Assembly (NCBI RefSeq): GCF_040958695.1
Contig: NZ_CP162599.1
Span: 964,001-1,028,000, forward strand
Source of the DNA: Ornithinibacillus sp. 4-3
GTDB taxonomy: Bacteria; Bacillota; Bacilli; Bacillales; Amphibacillaceae
Direction: 5' to 3'
Length of the DNA stretch: 64,000 nt
The notes beneath the pieces were generated by a model. That model was not told the DNA's origin, did no database searches, and worked only from the letters and a program-made list of their open reading frames with translations. The translations under genes and the position numbers were made by a program. Below are positions 18,226-27,202 of this stretch, in pieces; within the stretch, counting starts at the first letter, position 1, and every line of letters begins with the position of its first letter.

Positions 18226-19623
18226 ATGACATTAAATGAACAAAGCTTAGCGGATTTAGATCGTATTTTAACGGAAAAATGTGAAGCTGCAAATGTATCA
18301 GGGATGGCTTTAGTTGTAGCGAAAGAAGGTAAGCCAGTATTTGAAAAATATTATGGCTATCGTGATGTAGACAATCAATTAGAAATTACAGGAGATACTA
18401 TTTTTGGAGTTGCTTCCTTAACAAAATCATTAGCAGCATTAACGATTATGCATTTAGTAGATCAAGGTAAATTAAATGTAGATGATCCTGTAGTGAAGTG
18501 GTTGCCAGAATTTAAATTGCCTAATAAAGAATACCAAGATCAAGTGAAAATTCATCATTTGATGTCACATACAAGTGGATTACCAGGTATGTCTGCAGTA
18601 AATAGTGTTCGTGCCAGAAGTATTGCCGATGATCCAGATGGTAATTATTTGAGTGGGAAAGTATCTGAAGAAATGCTAGCGAAGAATGTGCGCAATGTAG
18701 AAAGCATGTTAAATTATATTGCTGATCTTGATTTTGAATTATTAGGAGCGCCAGGAGAAACAATCAATTATTCGAATGAATGCTTTGCGATGCTTCAATT
18801 AATTGCTGAAAGAGCTAGTGGCACAGATTTCATTCCTTATGTGAAAGAAAATCTATTTACACCTTTGGAAATGACTCGCTCAACATTCTTATATGATGAA
18901 ATGAAGCAATTTGATAATGTCACAGAACTTTATGCATATAAAAAAGACGGTAGTAAAGAAGTATTTCATTCTCCAGCATGGTGGGATGTAGGTGATATCT
19001 ATACAAATGGATCACTTAAGGCAAGTGTAATGGATATTATCCGTTATTTAGAAGTTTACCGAAATGGTGGAACAGTGAACGGGCAACAGGTTGTATCTGC
19101 AGATAGTATTGGAAAAATGACAACGACACATATTGTAGGGCCTAATGATGTGGAATATGGTTATGGTTTACAATTACGTAATTATCCAGAAGTAAAAATT
19201 GTAGGTCATGGAGGAAGCATTAAAGGAGTATCTGCACATATGGCAATAGCAAAAGATTATTCAGTTGCTGTATTGATTAATTTAGCTGAAGTAAATGCAG
19301 AGGACATGGCTATGACAGCTTTACATCATGTGTTAGAAATCCCAAATCCGAAGCTAGATATCGTAGCAGAACATCCAGTATCCGAGTCTCAGTTACAACA
19401 ATATGTAGGGGCATATGCTTCTGATGAAGGTCAAAAATTAAATGTTGAATTAGTAGATGGGACACTTCAAATTGGTGCAGGAACAGCTATGGAAGAACTT
19501 CGTTGTTATACGGAACATGGTTTCTGTACAAACGGCGGAAATAAAGTGAAATTTATTGTAGAAGCGGGAGAAGTTAAAGGCGTATTCTCTGGTGTACGTT
19601 ACATCCCTAAAACGAAAAATTAA
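18226..19623 (+). CDS. S12-type serine hydrolase (beta-lactamase-related)
   Basis: A 465-residue paralogue with S64-L-T-K67, Y182-S-N184 and H328-G-G and the shared C-terminal domain. No signal peptide is seen. GGAGAGGG precedes the ATG. It ends 44 bases before the diaminopropionate ammonia-lyase start and probably shares its transcript. The motif set is intact, so it should be catalytically active; the natural substrate is unknown. Confidence 0.9.
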   Translation: MTLNEQSLADLDRILTEKCEAANVSGMALVVAKEGKPVFEKYYGYRDVDNQLEITGDTIFGVASLTKSLAALTIMHLVDQGKLNVDDPVVKWLPEFKLPNKEYQDQVKIHHLMSHTSGLPGMSAVNSVRARSIADDPDGNYLSGKVSEEMLAKNVRNVESMLNYIADLDFELLGAPGETINYSNECFAMLQLIAERASGTDFIPYVKENLFTPLEMTRSTFLYDEMKQFDNVTELYAYKKDGSKEVFHSPAWWDVGDIYTNGSLKASVMDIIRYLEVYRNGGTVNGQQVVSADSIGKMTTTHIVGPNDVEYGYGLQLRNYPEVKIVGHGGSIKGVSAHMAIAKDYSVAVLINLAEVNAEDMAMTALHHVLEIPNPKLDIVAEHPVSESQLQQYVGAYASDEGQKLNVELVDGTLQIGAGTAMEELRCYTEHGFCTNGGNKVKFIVEAGEVKGVFSGVRYIPKTKN

Positions 19624-19667
19624 AATTAGAAGATTGATAGAAATAAATGAGAAAAGGGGGAAGAATG

Positions 19668-20894
19668 ATGGCTCAAAAAATTAGCTTTCAAAAGAATTTA
19701 ATGAAGGAAGATAGCAATTATTTAGAGCAAGCATCTGTTTTTTCTCATGAAGCAGCTAGGAAAGCGGGGAGATTTCAAAGTACACATCCCCTCTATGCAC
19801 AAACACCATTAGTTTCTTTGCAGCATTTAGCAAACCATATTGGTGTAAAGCATTTATTTGTGAAGGATGAATCCTATCGTTTTGGATTAAATGCTTTTAA
19901 AGTACTTGGTGGTATCTATGCCATTGGTAGTTATTTAGCCAAACGTTTAAATCGAGATATTGAAACACTTTCCTTTGAAGAATTAAAGTCAGAGGCAGTG
20001 AAGGAAGAACTTGGTGAAATTACTTTTATCTCTGCAACAGATGGAAATCATGGAAAAGGAGTTGCTTGGGCTGCACGTGAATTGGGTCATCGTGCGGTAA
20101 TCTATTTACCAAAGGGTGCGTCAGAGCATCGCGAGCAAGCAATTGTTGATGAAGGAGCAATTGTAGAAGTAACTAAATTTAACTATGACGAATCTGTACG
20201 TTTAGCTGCACAAACAGCTTTTGAAAAGGATTGGGTTGTTTTACAAGATACTTCATGGGAAGGTTACGAAGAAATTCCGGAATGGATTATACAGGGCTAC
20301 GCAACCTTGGCAAGTGAAGCAGTACAGCAGATAAAGGAGCATACAGAAAAAGCCCCAACACATGTGTTCTTACAAGCAGGCGTTGGCTCCTTTGCAGCAT
20401 CTGTTGCAGCTTATTTCTTACATGCATTTAAAGAAAAGCCACCTAAAATTATACTTGTAGAGCCACATGAAGCAAATTGCTATTATCGTTCTTTTGTATC
20501 CAATGAGGAAATCTATGAAATTGTTTATGGAGAGATGGATACGATTATGGCAGGGCTTGCTTGTGGAGAGCCAAACCCCGCTGCTTGGGAGTTTTTACGA
20601 AGGTATACAGATGTTTCATTTTCCTGTGACGAATCTATTGCTGCGGTAGGAATGCGAATCCTCGGGCATCCGTTAGATGAGGATCAACGCATTATTGCTG
20701 GAGAATCTGGAGCCGTAACAGCAGGTTTAGTGTATTGTTTAGCTACAGATGAAGCATTGCATGAAGCGAAAACAGCACTAGACCTAGATGAGAATGCTTC
20801 TATTATTGTGGTAAATACAGAAGGGAACACAAATCCAGATAATTACCGGAATATTGTATGGGAAGGCGCATTTGCGTATCAAGCAGAAAAATAA
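19668..20894 (+). CDS. dpaL: Diaminopropionate ammonia-lyase
   Basis: A 408-residue fold-type II PLP enzyme that splits 2,3-diaminopropionate (both D and L forms in the characterised enzyme) into pyruvate and two ammonia. The PLP lysine is K78 in GLNAFKVLGG; ATDGNHGKGVAWAAR and the glycine-rich GVGSFAASV follow in the family order, and length matches E. coli YgeX/DpaL. The frame opens at 19647, but AAGGGGG ends 7 bases before the ATG at 19668 (4 before an ATG at 19665), which decides the start. It follows an S12 hydrolase and has its own terminator. Confidence 0.92.
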   Translation: MAQKISFQKNLMKEDSNYLEQASVFSHEAARKAGRFQSTHPLYAQTPLVSLQHLANHIGVKHLFVKDESYRFGLNAFKVLGGIYAIGSYLAKRLNRDIETLSFEELKSEAVKEELGEITFISATDGNHGKGVAWAARELGHRAVIYLPKGASEHREQAIVDEGAIVEVTKFNYDESVRLAAQTAFEKDWVVLQDTSWEGYEEIPEWIIQGYATLASEAVQQIKEHTEKAPTHVFLQAGVGSFAASVAAYFLHAFKEKPPKIILVEPHEANCYYRSFVSNEEIYEIVYGEMDTIMAGLACGEPNPAAWEFLRRYTDVSFSCDESIAAVGMRILGHPLDEDQRIIAGESGAVTAGLVYCLATDEALHEAKTALDLDENASIIVVNTEGNTNPDNYRNIVWEGAFAYQAEK

Positions 20895-20904
20895 CTTTGA
20901 TATC

Positions 20905-20955
20905 AAAACATTCGTTAGAGGCTGACATTTAAGCTAATAGCGAATGTTTTTCTTC
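20905..20955 (+). terminator. Rho-independent terminator after dpaL
   Basis: AAAACATTCG (20905-20914), extended by TTAG / CTAA, pairs with CGAATGTTTT (20941-20950) and is followed by TCTTCC. It ends the S12 hydrolase-dpaL transcript. Confidence 0.7.
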
Positions 20956-20969
20956 CTGTATAATAAAGA

Positions 20970-21045
20970 AAAGCTCTAAGCTAGACAACGCTAGCTCTGA
21001 ATAAGCATTGATTTGCGCAATTTCTTATACTTCCTTACATTATAT
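20970..21045 (-). repeat. Remnant of the dispersed repeat (end module only), copy E
   Basis: The sequence GCTCTAAGCTAGACA...GAATAAGCATTGATTTG...TATACTTCCTTA matches the outer end of copies A (reverse complement of about 9520-9580), B (27090-27160) and D (53370-53420). Only this terminal module remains, so it is either a solo end or a decayed copy. Confidence 0.6.
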
Positions 21046-21119
21046 AAAGGATAAAGTTATCGGATAGCTGCATCCTTAGACAGGAGATAGAACTGTTAAT
21101 CTGGACAGGTGGGATACTT

Positions 21120-21839
21120 ATGTTTAATATTCAAATTTATGGTGATCAAGGAATGCGTATACAATTTGGTAATGAAATTTCTATAGAGACAAATGAACGT
21201 ATTCGTAGTTTTATTTTTGTTCTTGAAAAGGAAAACATTCAGGGGATTATTGAATGGATTCCAACATATACAGCAGTGACTATTTATTATAATCCACTTG
21301 AAATTACATATGAATCTTTAAAGGAAAAAGTACTTCAAATTCAAAACAAGTTAAATCATATGACCATTCCTAAGGCAAGAATTGTTGAGATTCCAACCTG
21401 TTATGATCATGAATTTGCTTTTGATTTATCAACTGTAGCTCAGCATAATGGATTAGATGAGGAAGAAGTAATTGGATTGCATCATCAGGAGACTTATTTA
21501 GTTTATATGATTGGTTTTGCGCCTGGATTTCCATATCTAGGAGGTATGGATAAGCGAATTGCAACACCTCGATTAGCTGTTCCACGTCAAGAGATTCCAG
21601 CTGGTTCTGTTGGAATTGCTGGAGAGCAAACAGGAATTTACCCTTTAGCGACACCAGGTGGCTGGCAACTAATTGGTCGTACACCATTAAAATTATATGA
21701 TCCAGAGCAAGTAAATCCTTTCTTATTAGAAGCAGGAGATTATATACAGTTTATTCCAATTGCTCGAGAAACTTATGAAGAAATTAAATCCCAAGTAGAA
21801 ATGAATACTTATGAAATTGTAGTAAAGGAAATGGACTAG
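21120..21839 (+). CDS. pxpB: 5-oxoprolinase subunit PxpB (KipI family)
   Basis: A 239-residue subunit of the ATP-dependent bacterial 5-oxoprolinase PxpABC, which opens pyroglutamate to glutamate in the cytoplasm. The family block GFAPGFPYLGGMDKRIATPR is near residues 138-157, followed by VPAGSVGIAG-like IPAGSVGIAGEQTGIYPLATPGG split over the next 25 residues. It heads the compact order pxpB-pxpA-pxpC with gaps of about 10 bases and an overlap, a clear operon. Confidence 0.95.
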   Translation: MFNIQIYGDQGMRIQFGNEISIETNERIRSFIFVLEKENIQGIIEWIPTYTAVTIYYNPLEITYESLKEKVLQIQNKLNHMTIPKARIVEIPTCYDHEFAFDLSTVAQHNGLDEEEVIGLHHQETYLVYMIGFAPGFPYLGGMDKRIATPRLAVPRQEIPAGSVGIAGEQTGIYPLATPGGWQLIGRTPLKLYDPEQVNPFLLEAGDYIQFIPIARETYEEIKSQVEMNTYEIVVKEMD

Positions 21840-21849
21840 GAGGATTAGC

Positions 21850-22623
21850 ATGACGTTTTATGTAGATTTAAATAGTGATTTAGGAGAAAGCTTTGGTGCT
21901 TACCATATTGGACAAGATGACCAGATTATGGATTTCATCACATCTGCTAATATTGCCTGTGGTTATCATGCGGGTGATCATAATGTGATGAGTCATGCGG
22001 TGAAAATTGCTACAGAAAAAAAAGTTGCAATAGGAGCACATCCAGGACTAGATGATTTGATTGGCTTTGGTCGACGAGTCATGCAAGTAGATGTAAGAGA
22101 TATTTATAACAGCATGGTTTATCAAATTGGTGCATTACAAAGCTTTGCACATATTCATGGGAATCAGCTACAGCACGTGAAACCACATGGGGCATTATTT
22201 AATATGGCAAGCACTGATCGAGCACTTGCCGATGCGATTGCACATGCAGTATATGATATTAATCCGAAACTGATTTTATTTGGTTTATCTGGAAGTGAAT
22301 TAATTAAAGCAGGAAAAGAGCTCGGTTTACGTGTAGCGGAAGAAGTATTTGCTGATCGGACTTATCAACCAGATGGAACATTAACAAGCCGAACGCAAGC
22401 GGATGCAATGATTCATGATGCAAAAGAAGCTGCAGAACGTGTGATTCGTATGGTGACAGAAGGAAAAGTAAAAACAGTGGAAGGATCAGATATTGCGATT
22501 CAAGCAGATACTATTTGTGTTCATGGAGATGAATCAAGCTCCTTAAAATTTGTAAAAATATTACGTGAGCAATTAACAAATCAAGGCATTATGATAAGAA
22601 GTGTGGGAGCTCAGTATGAATGA
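21850..22623 (+). CDS. pxpA: 5-oxoprolinase subunit PxpA (LamB/YcsF family)
   Basis: A 257-residue TIM-barrel-like subunit of 5-oxoprolinase. The N-terminal DLNSDLGESFG, IACGYHAGDH and KPHGALFN motifs are all present and define the LamB/YcsF family. AGGAGG precedes the ATG. Its end overlaps the start of pxpC. With PxpB and PxpC it recycles pyroglutamate formed spontaneously from glutamine or released from N-terminal pyroglutamyl and gamma-glutamyl peptides. Confidence 0.96.
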   Translation: MTFYVDLNSDLGESFGAYHIGQDDQIMDFITSANIACGYHAGDHNVMSHAVKIATEKKVAIGAHPGLDDLIGFGRRVMQVDVRDIYNSMVYQIGALQSFAHIHGNQLQHVKPHGALFNMASTDRALADAIAHAVYDINPKLILFGLSGSELIKAGKELGLRVAEEVFADRTYQPDGTLTSRTQADAMIHDAKEAAERVIRMVTEGKVKTVEGSDIAIQADTICVHGDESSSLKFVKILREQLTNQGIMIRSVGAQYE

Positions 22624-23563
22624 GATAATCGAAATCATTAAACCTGGTTTAGCAACATCCGTACAAGATTTAGGTCGTTATGGTATGCAAAAGTATGGGA
22701 TTGTTGCGGCAGGAGCAATGGATTCTTTTGCATTACAGATAAGCAATATTTTAGTTGGTAATCCAAGAAATGAAGCCTGTTTGGAAATTGCCTGGATAGG
22801 TCCTAAAATTCGATTTTTAGATACAGCAGTTCTTGCTATTTGTGGAGCAAAATTATCACCAAAGTTAGATGGAACCCCTGTCCCGCTATGGAAGTCTTTT
22901 ATAGTACATAAGGATCAAATATTAGAATTTGGCTCACCGGAGGAAGGGATGTATGCCTACCTTGCTATTCACGGTGGTATTGATGTTCCGATTGTTATGG
23001 GAAGTAAAGCTACTTATGTAAAAGCGCAGCTTGGTGGCTTTTTAGGCAGGAGCCTTAGAAAAGGAGATTGCTTACCAATTGGAAAAGCAACGGAACAACT
23101 CGCTAAAATAAACGGGAGAAGTCTACATTATGATTTTATTCCTACCTATGCAGAAGAAAGAAGCATCAAAGTATTATTAGGTCCAGATGATGCTGCATTT
23201 ACAGAGGAAAGTATTGAAAGCTTCCTGAATGAAACATATGAAGTGACGAACCAAGCAGATCGAATGGGATATCGGCTAAAAGGACCTAAACTCGTACAAC
23301 GTGAACATGCAGATATTTTTTCTGATGCTATTCTTCCAGGAACTATTCAAGTTCCGGCAAGTGGAGATCCAATCATCTTATTAGCAGATAGACAAACAAC
23401 AGGAGGATACACGCGTATTGCAACTGTTATTTCTACAGATTTACCTTATTTAACTCAGAAAAACCCAGGCGAATCCCTAACTTTTGAAGCCGTTACTTTA
23501 GAGAAGGCACAGCGGCTCTATCGACAACAATCATTATTTTTACAGAGATTAAGTATGGTATAG
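22616..23563 (+). CDS. pxpC: 5-oxoprolinase subunit PxpC (KipA family)
   Basis: A 315-residue subunit, homologous to the carboxyltransferase part of urea amidolyase. GLATSVQDLGRYGMQKYG and the GAMDSFA motif near the N-terminus and DRQTTGGYTRIATV near residue 265 are characteristic. The ATG at 22616 (GTGGGAG 6 bases upstream) is preferred to a GTG at 22601; either way it overlaps the end of pxpA, so translation is coupled. Confidence 0.95.
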   Translation: MNEIIEIIKPGLATSVQDLGRYGMQKYGIVAAGAMDSFALQISNILVGNPRNEACLEIAWIGPKIRFLDTAVLAICGAKLSPKLDGTPVPLWKSFIVHKDQILEFGSPEEGMYAYLAIHGGIDVPIVMGSKATYVKAQLGGFLGRSLRKGDCLPIGKATEQLAKINGRSLHYDFIPTYAEERSIKVLLGPDDAAFTEESIESFLNETYEVTNQADRMGYRLKGPKLVQREHADIFSDAILPGTIQVPASGDPIILLADRQTTGGYTRIATVISTDLPYLTQKNPGESLTFEAVTLEKAQRLYRQQSLFLQRLSMV

Positions 23564-23755
23564 TAGATAGTTTTTAGTAACTGAACATTTTTAAATCAGC
23601 CCTTATAGAGCATGAATTCTACATGGAGGATTATTCCTTTTATAATTTTTTAGAGAATTCATTATGTAAAGGATTTCATTTGATGTATAATATTAGCTGA
23701 ATGGTCAGAAAAATTATACATATTAATTATGGAACAAGTGAATGGAGGATATTAG

Positions 23756-24466
23756 ATGAGACCTTTAATCGGAATTACATCTCATATGGAACTAGATCAA
23801 GAGAATAATATTATTGGTAAGGAAGACGTAGAAGCAATCACACGTGCAGGTGGAATCCCAGTCGTTTTACCAAATATTTCAGACGAAGATAAAATTCAAG
23901 AGCTTGCAGAAAGAATTGACGGATTATATGTATCTGGTGGTGCAGATGTGGATCCATTATTATATGGAGAAGAACCACATAAAGATTTAGGAGGGATTAC
24001 TCCAAATCGTGACTTTTTTGAAATCACTATTTCTAAGAAAGTTTTAGAAATGGGCAAACCTTTTATTGGTGTATGTCGTGGAGCACAAGTATTAAACGTT
24101 GCTTTAGGCGGAACTTTGTATCAGGATATTCATGCACAAACAGAAAATGAGTTAATCAAGCATCTTCAAAAAGCACCAAATAGCTATGAAACTCATTTTG
24201 CAAAAGTAGAAGCTGGAAGTCTATTAAATCGTATAGCTGGTAAAGATAAATTAAAAGTGAACAGTTATCATCACCAAGCGTGTAAGGATACTGGAAAAGG
24301 ATTAAAAGTAAGCGCAACAGCAAGTGATGGAATAATTGAAGCAATTGAAGGAACTGGCGAGAACTTTGTATTAGGTATTCAATGGCATCCAGAACATCTA
24401 TTAGATACAAATGAAGAATCATTAGCGTTTTTCAAAGCATTTGTCGAAGCTTGTAAGGAAAACTAA
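23756..24466 (+). CDS. Gamma-glutamyl-gamma-aminobutyrate hydrolase family (peptidase C26)
   Basis: A 236-residue class I glutamine-amidotransferase-like hydrolase. The nucleophile is C107 in GVCRGAQVLNVALGG and the His-Glu pair is H211/E213 in QWHPEH, the complete triad. Family members such as PuuD cut gamma-glutamyl amide bonds. Being next to pxpBAC and a dipeptidase it probably removes gamma-linked glutamate from peptides or amines. A TATAAT box lies about 65 bases upstream without a clear -35. Confidence 0.9.
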   Translation: MRPLIGITSHMELDQENNIIGKEDVEAITRAGGIPVVLPNISDEDKIQELAERIDGLYVSGGADVDPLLYGEEPHKDLGGITPNRDFFEITISKKVLEMGKPFIGVCRGAQVLNVALGGTLYQDIHAQTENELIKHLQKAPNSYETHFAKVEAGSLLNRIAGKDKLKVNSYHHQACKDTGKGLKVSATASDGIIEAIEGTGENFVLGIQWHPEHLLDTNEESLAFFKAFVEACKEN

Positions 24467-24529
24467 GTGGTAGATTTTTATAAAATCTAGTATGTTTTCA
24501 TGAAGAAAATAATCTAGGAGGCTGTTCAC

Positions 24530-25474
24530 ATGAAAGTAATTGATACACATTGTGATGCATTATTAAAGCTGCAACGAGCACAAAATGGAGCATCTTATGG
24601 GGTTGAACCATTAAACTATCAAAATGCAACAGAGCTAGACACCAATTTTGAGCGTTTGCAGGCTGGAAATGTAAAGGTACAATTTTTTGCGATTTTTATT
24701 CTCCCGAATGTTCCTGCTGATTTAAAATGGCAGCATGCATTAGAGCAAGTAGATTTATTCTATACAGAAGTGTTGAAGAATCCGAAGATGAAGCATATTC
24801 GTAAATGGGAAGATATGGATTATCTTAAAGAAGACGAAATCGGTGCAGTATTAACATTAGAAGGTGCTGATGCTTTTGGAAATGACTTGATGAAGCTACG
24901 CACACTATATCGCTTAGGTGTTCTATCTATGGGAATGACATGGAATAATCCTAATTTATGCGCTGATGGCGCGGGCGAGCCACGTGGTGGTGGTTTAACG
25001 GAGTTAGGAATTGATGTAGTGAAATTAAATAATAAGCATAAAGTATTTACAGACGTTGCCCATTCTACGGTAAAAGGATTCTGGGATATTGTTGAGCATG
25101 CTGATTATCTAATCGCAAGTCACTCTAATTCTCGTGCAATTTATGACCATGTGCGAAATCTATATGATGATCAAGTGAAAGCATTTTTCGAGAAGAAGGG
25201 ATTAATCCAGGTTGTTTTCTATCCTTCTTTTATCAATGGTACAAATCAAGCTACTTTTGCTGATTTAATCAAACATATTGATCATTTATGCTCATTAGGT
25301 GGAGAGAAATTTATTGGATTTGGTTCTGATTTTGATGGAATAGATAGTTATATTAAAGATTTCGAAGATGCATCAATGTTTCCGAATTTAATCAATGAAC
25401 TATTAAAGCATTATTCCGAAGAGCAAGTGAAAGGATTTGCTTATCAAAACTTCTTAGATAATCGTCCAAAATAA
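24530..25474 (+). CDS. Membrane-dipeptidase homologue (peptidase M19)
   Basis: A 314-residue zinc dipeptidase of the renal-dipeptidase family. The first metal ligands are in DTHCD (H7, D9), the bridging glutamate in LTLEGADAFG, then SHSNSRAI and GFGSDFDGID in order. Bacterial members hydrolyse dipeptides and tolerate a C-terminal D-residue. There is no signal peptide, so it acts in the cytoplasm. GGAGG precedes the ATG and it follows the C26 hydrolase by 63 bases. Confidence 0.92.
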   Translation: MKVIDTHCDALLKLQRAQNGASYGVEPLNYQNATELDTNFERLQAGNVKVQFFAIFILPNVPADLKWQHALEQVDLFYTEVLKNPKMKHIRKWEDMDYLKEDEIGAVLTLEGADAFGNDLMKLRTLYRLGVLSMGMTWNNPNLCADGAGEPRGGGLTELGIDVVKLNNKHKVFTDVAHSTVKGFWDIVEHADYLIASHSNSRAIYDHVRNLYDDQVKAFFEKKGLIQVVFYPSFINGTNQATFADLIKHIDHLCSLGGEKFIGFGSDFDGIDSYIKDFEDASMFPNLINELLKHYSEEQVKGFAYQNFLDNRPK

Positions 25475-25498
25475 ATTAATCTACGCTAATAATATGAA

Positions 25499-25573
25499 GA
25501 GGCTGGGGTAGTAAAGATTTAATCAGAATCGCGAAATTCTTTGATTAAAAATCTTTCGCTCTAGCCTCCTTTT
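25499..25573 (+). terminator. Large rho-independent terminator
   Basis: GAGGCT (25499-25504) pairs with AGCCTC (25563-25568); inner arms AAAGATTTAATCA and TGATTAAAAATCTTT extend the stem, and CTTTT follows. It closes the C26-M19 transcript. Confidence 0.75.
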
Positions 25574-25599
25574 AAACGTATTTTATAGGAAGGTAGGGG

Positions 25600-26892
25600 A
25601 TGGATTTGGTATATGACTTAAAAGAAAACTTATTAGCAAATTATGATAAAAAGAATGATAGAGATGGGATAAGTGGTGAGAGGATTGCAGAGCGACTCAG
25701 TCATTTATCAAAAATTGGACGTACAAGCAGCAACGGGTCTAATCGACCTGGATACTCTCAGGAGGAAAAAGCGGCAAAAGAACTGATAGCTAGCTGGATG
25801 CGTGAAGCAGGATTAGATGTACGATTTGATGGTGGAGGAAATGTCATTGGTAGATTAGCAGGTAAGAATCCTGAATCACCAGCAATCGTCAGTGGTTCAC
25901 ATGTGGATAGTGTTCCAAATGGGGGACATTTTGATGGTCCATTAGGAGTTATGCTAGCATTAGAAATTGTTGATGCTTGGCAAAGCTCAGGATATGTTCC
26001 AGAAAAGCCTTATGAGGTAGTGATCTTTGCAGATGAAGAAGGAGCATGCTTTAACGGTGGATTAAATGGAAGTGAAGCTTTTACTGGAGATGTGAATATG
26101 GTTGAAAAACTGCGATTAACAGATTCAGCTGGTAGAAGCTTTGAAGAAGTATTAAAGGATGTTGGTTTAACTGTTGAAGGATATGAGACAACTAGCAGGG
26201 AACAAGAAGAGATTGAGATGTATGTGGAAGTACATATCGAGCAAGGAAAGCGATTAGAAAAAGAAAATCTACCTTGTGGAATTGTAACTGGTATTGCAGG
26301 TGCCCAGTGGATTGCTTTTACATTTACAGGTGAAGCGAGTCATGCTGGAAATACCCCTATGACTGATCGTAGAGATCCAATGCTTGCAGTTAGTGATTTT
26401 ATGTTAGCGATTAATAAATTACCAGGAAAATATAATGATTCAGCAGTAGTTACCGTAGGGAAGTTAAATGTAAAGCCTAACGGCGTGAATGTAATTCCTA
26501 GTAGTGTTGAGTTATTTGTTGATCTGCGCGATATCTATCAAGATACTCGTGATGAAATAGCACTTCAAGTCAAGGAAGCAGCAAAACAAGCTGGAGAAAA
26601 ATTTAATATTGACGTAGTTTACAAAGAACTGATGGATACTATTCCAGTGCCAATTGCTAAGGATTTGCAAGGAAAATTAGCAGAGACACTAGAAGAATTG
26701 GATGTAGAACCATATTATTTGCCAAGTGGTGCAGGTCATGATGCAATGATTCTTGGTCAAAAATGGCCAGTAGCTATGCTTTTTGTTCAAAGTAAAGCTG
26801 GAATTAGTCATAATCCAGCGGAATGGACAGAGCTTGCAGATGCAGTGATGGCAGCAAGAGCTTTAAAGAAATTTATTGAGAAAATGCAATAA
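25600..26892 (+). CDS. M20-family amidohydrolase (N-carbamoyl-L-amino-acid hydrolase / allantoate amidohydrolase type)
   Basis: A 430-residue dinuclear metal hydrolase of the HyuC/AllC group. The motifs GSHVDSVPNGGHFDGPLG (near residue 105), FADEEGACF, EVHIEQG and SGAGHDAM are present in family order. Members split N-carbamoyl amino acids, ureidoglycine precursors or acylated amines; the substrate is not decided by sequence. GGAAGGTAGGGG precedes the ATG. It stands alone between a strong terminator and repeat copy B. Confidence 0.88.
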   Translation: MDLVYDLKENLLANYDKKNDRDGISGERIAERLSHLSKIGRTSSNGSNRPGYSQEEKAAKELIASWMREAGLDVRFDGGGNVIGRLAGKNPESPAIVSGSHVDSVPNGGHFDGPLGVMLALEIVDAWQSSGYVPEKPYEVVIFADEEGACFNGGLNGSEAFTGDVNMVEKLRLTDSAGRSFEEVLKDVGLTVEGYETTSREQEEIEMYVEVHIEQGKRLEKENLPCGIVTGIAGAQWIAFTFTGEASHAGNTPMTDRRDPMLAVSDFMLAINKLPGKYNDSAVVTVGKLNVKPNGVNVIPSSVELFVDLRDIYQDTRDEIALQVKEAAKQAGEKFNIDVVYKELMDTIPVPIAKDLQGKLAETLEELDVEPYYLPSGAGHDAMILGQKWPVAMLFVQSKAGISHNPAEWTELADAVMAARALKKFIEKMQ

Positions 26893-27165
26893 TAACGAAA
26901 AGCGCAAGTCACGCCCTTACAGGCCAAGAACGTGACATCACGAGCACAACACGTAGGAGATACGGATTAAAAACGCGACGTAATCGAACTTAGCCGATGA
27001 AAGTGCGACTATGACTCTGTCTGCGCCAGACGGCTTGCCAATCGTCAAGTCTTCTTTATTGTAGGGGGCCTCGCCCTAGCTCTTAGTTTTTGGCGCTCGG
27101 AGCTAGACATGGCTATCTTTGAATAAGAATTAATTTGTACCAATTATATATACTTGCTTATCTAA
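26893..27165 (-). repeat. Dispersed structured repeat, copy B
   Basis: Reverse-oriented relative to copy A. It carries the GCGCCAAAAACTA and GAAGACTTGACGATTGGCAA blocks and the end stem, here GTCACGT / GCGTGAC (minus strand, 26936-26930 and 26914-26908), but lacks the central three-stem module of copies A and C. Relative to copy A one stem pair changed from G-C to A-T and one from T-A to T-G, so pairing is kept on this strand. It begins at the stop codon of the M20 gene. Confidence 0.85.
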
Positions 27166-27167
27166 TA

Positions 27168-27202
27168 AATAAGGATAGCTAAGTCATTTAGCTATCCTTA
27201 TT
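27168..27202 (-). terminator. Terminator overlapping the end of the CDF gene
   Basis: AATAAGGATAGCT (27168-27180) and AGCTATCCTTATT (27190-27202) form a perfect 13-bp stem that includes the last codons and stop of the CDF gene; the T-rich tail on the minus strand is TTATTTATT. Confidence 0.6.
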
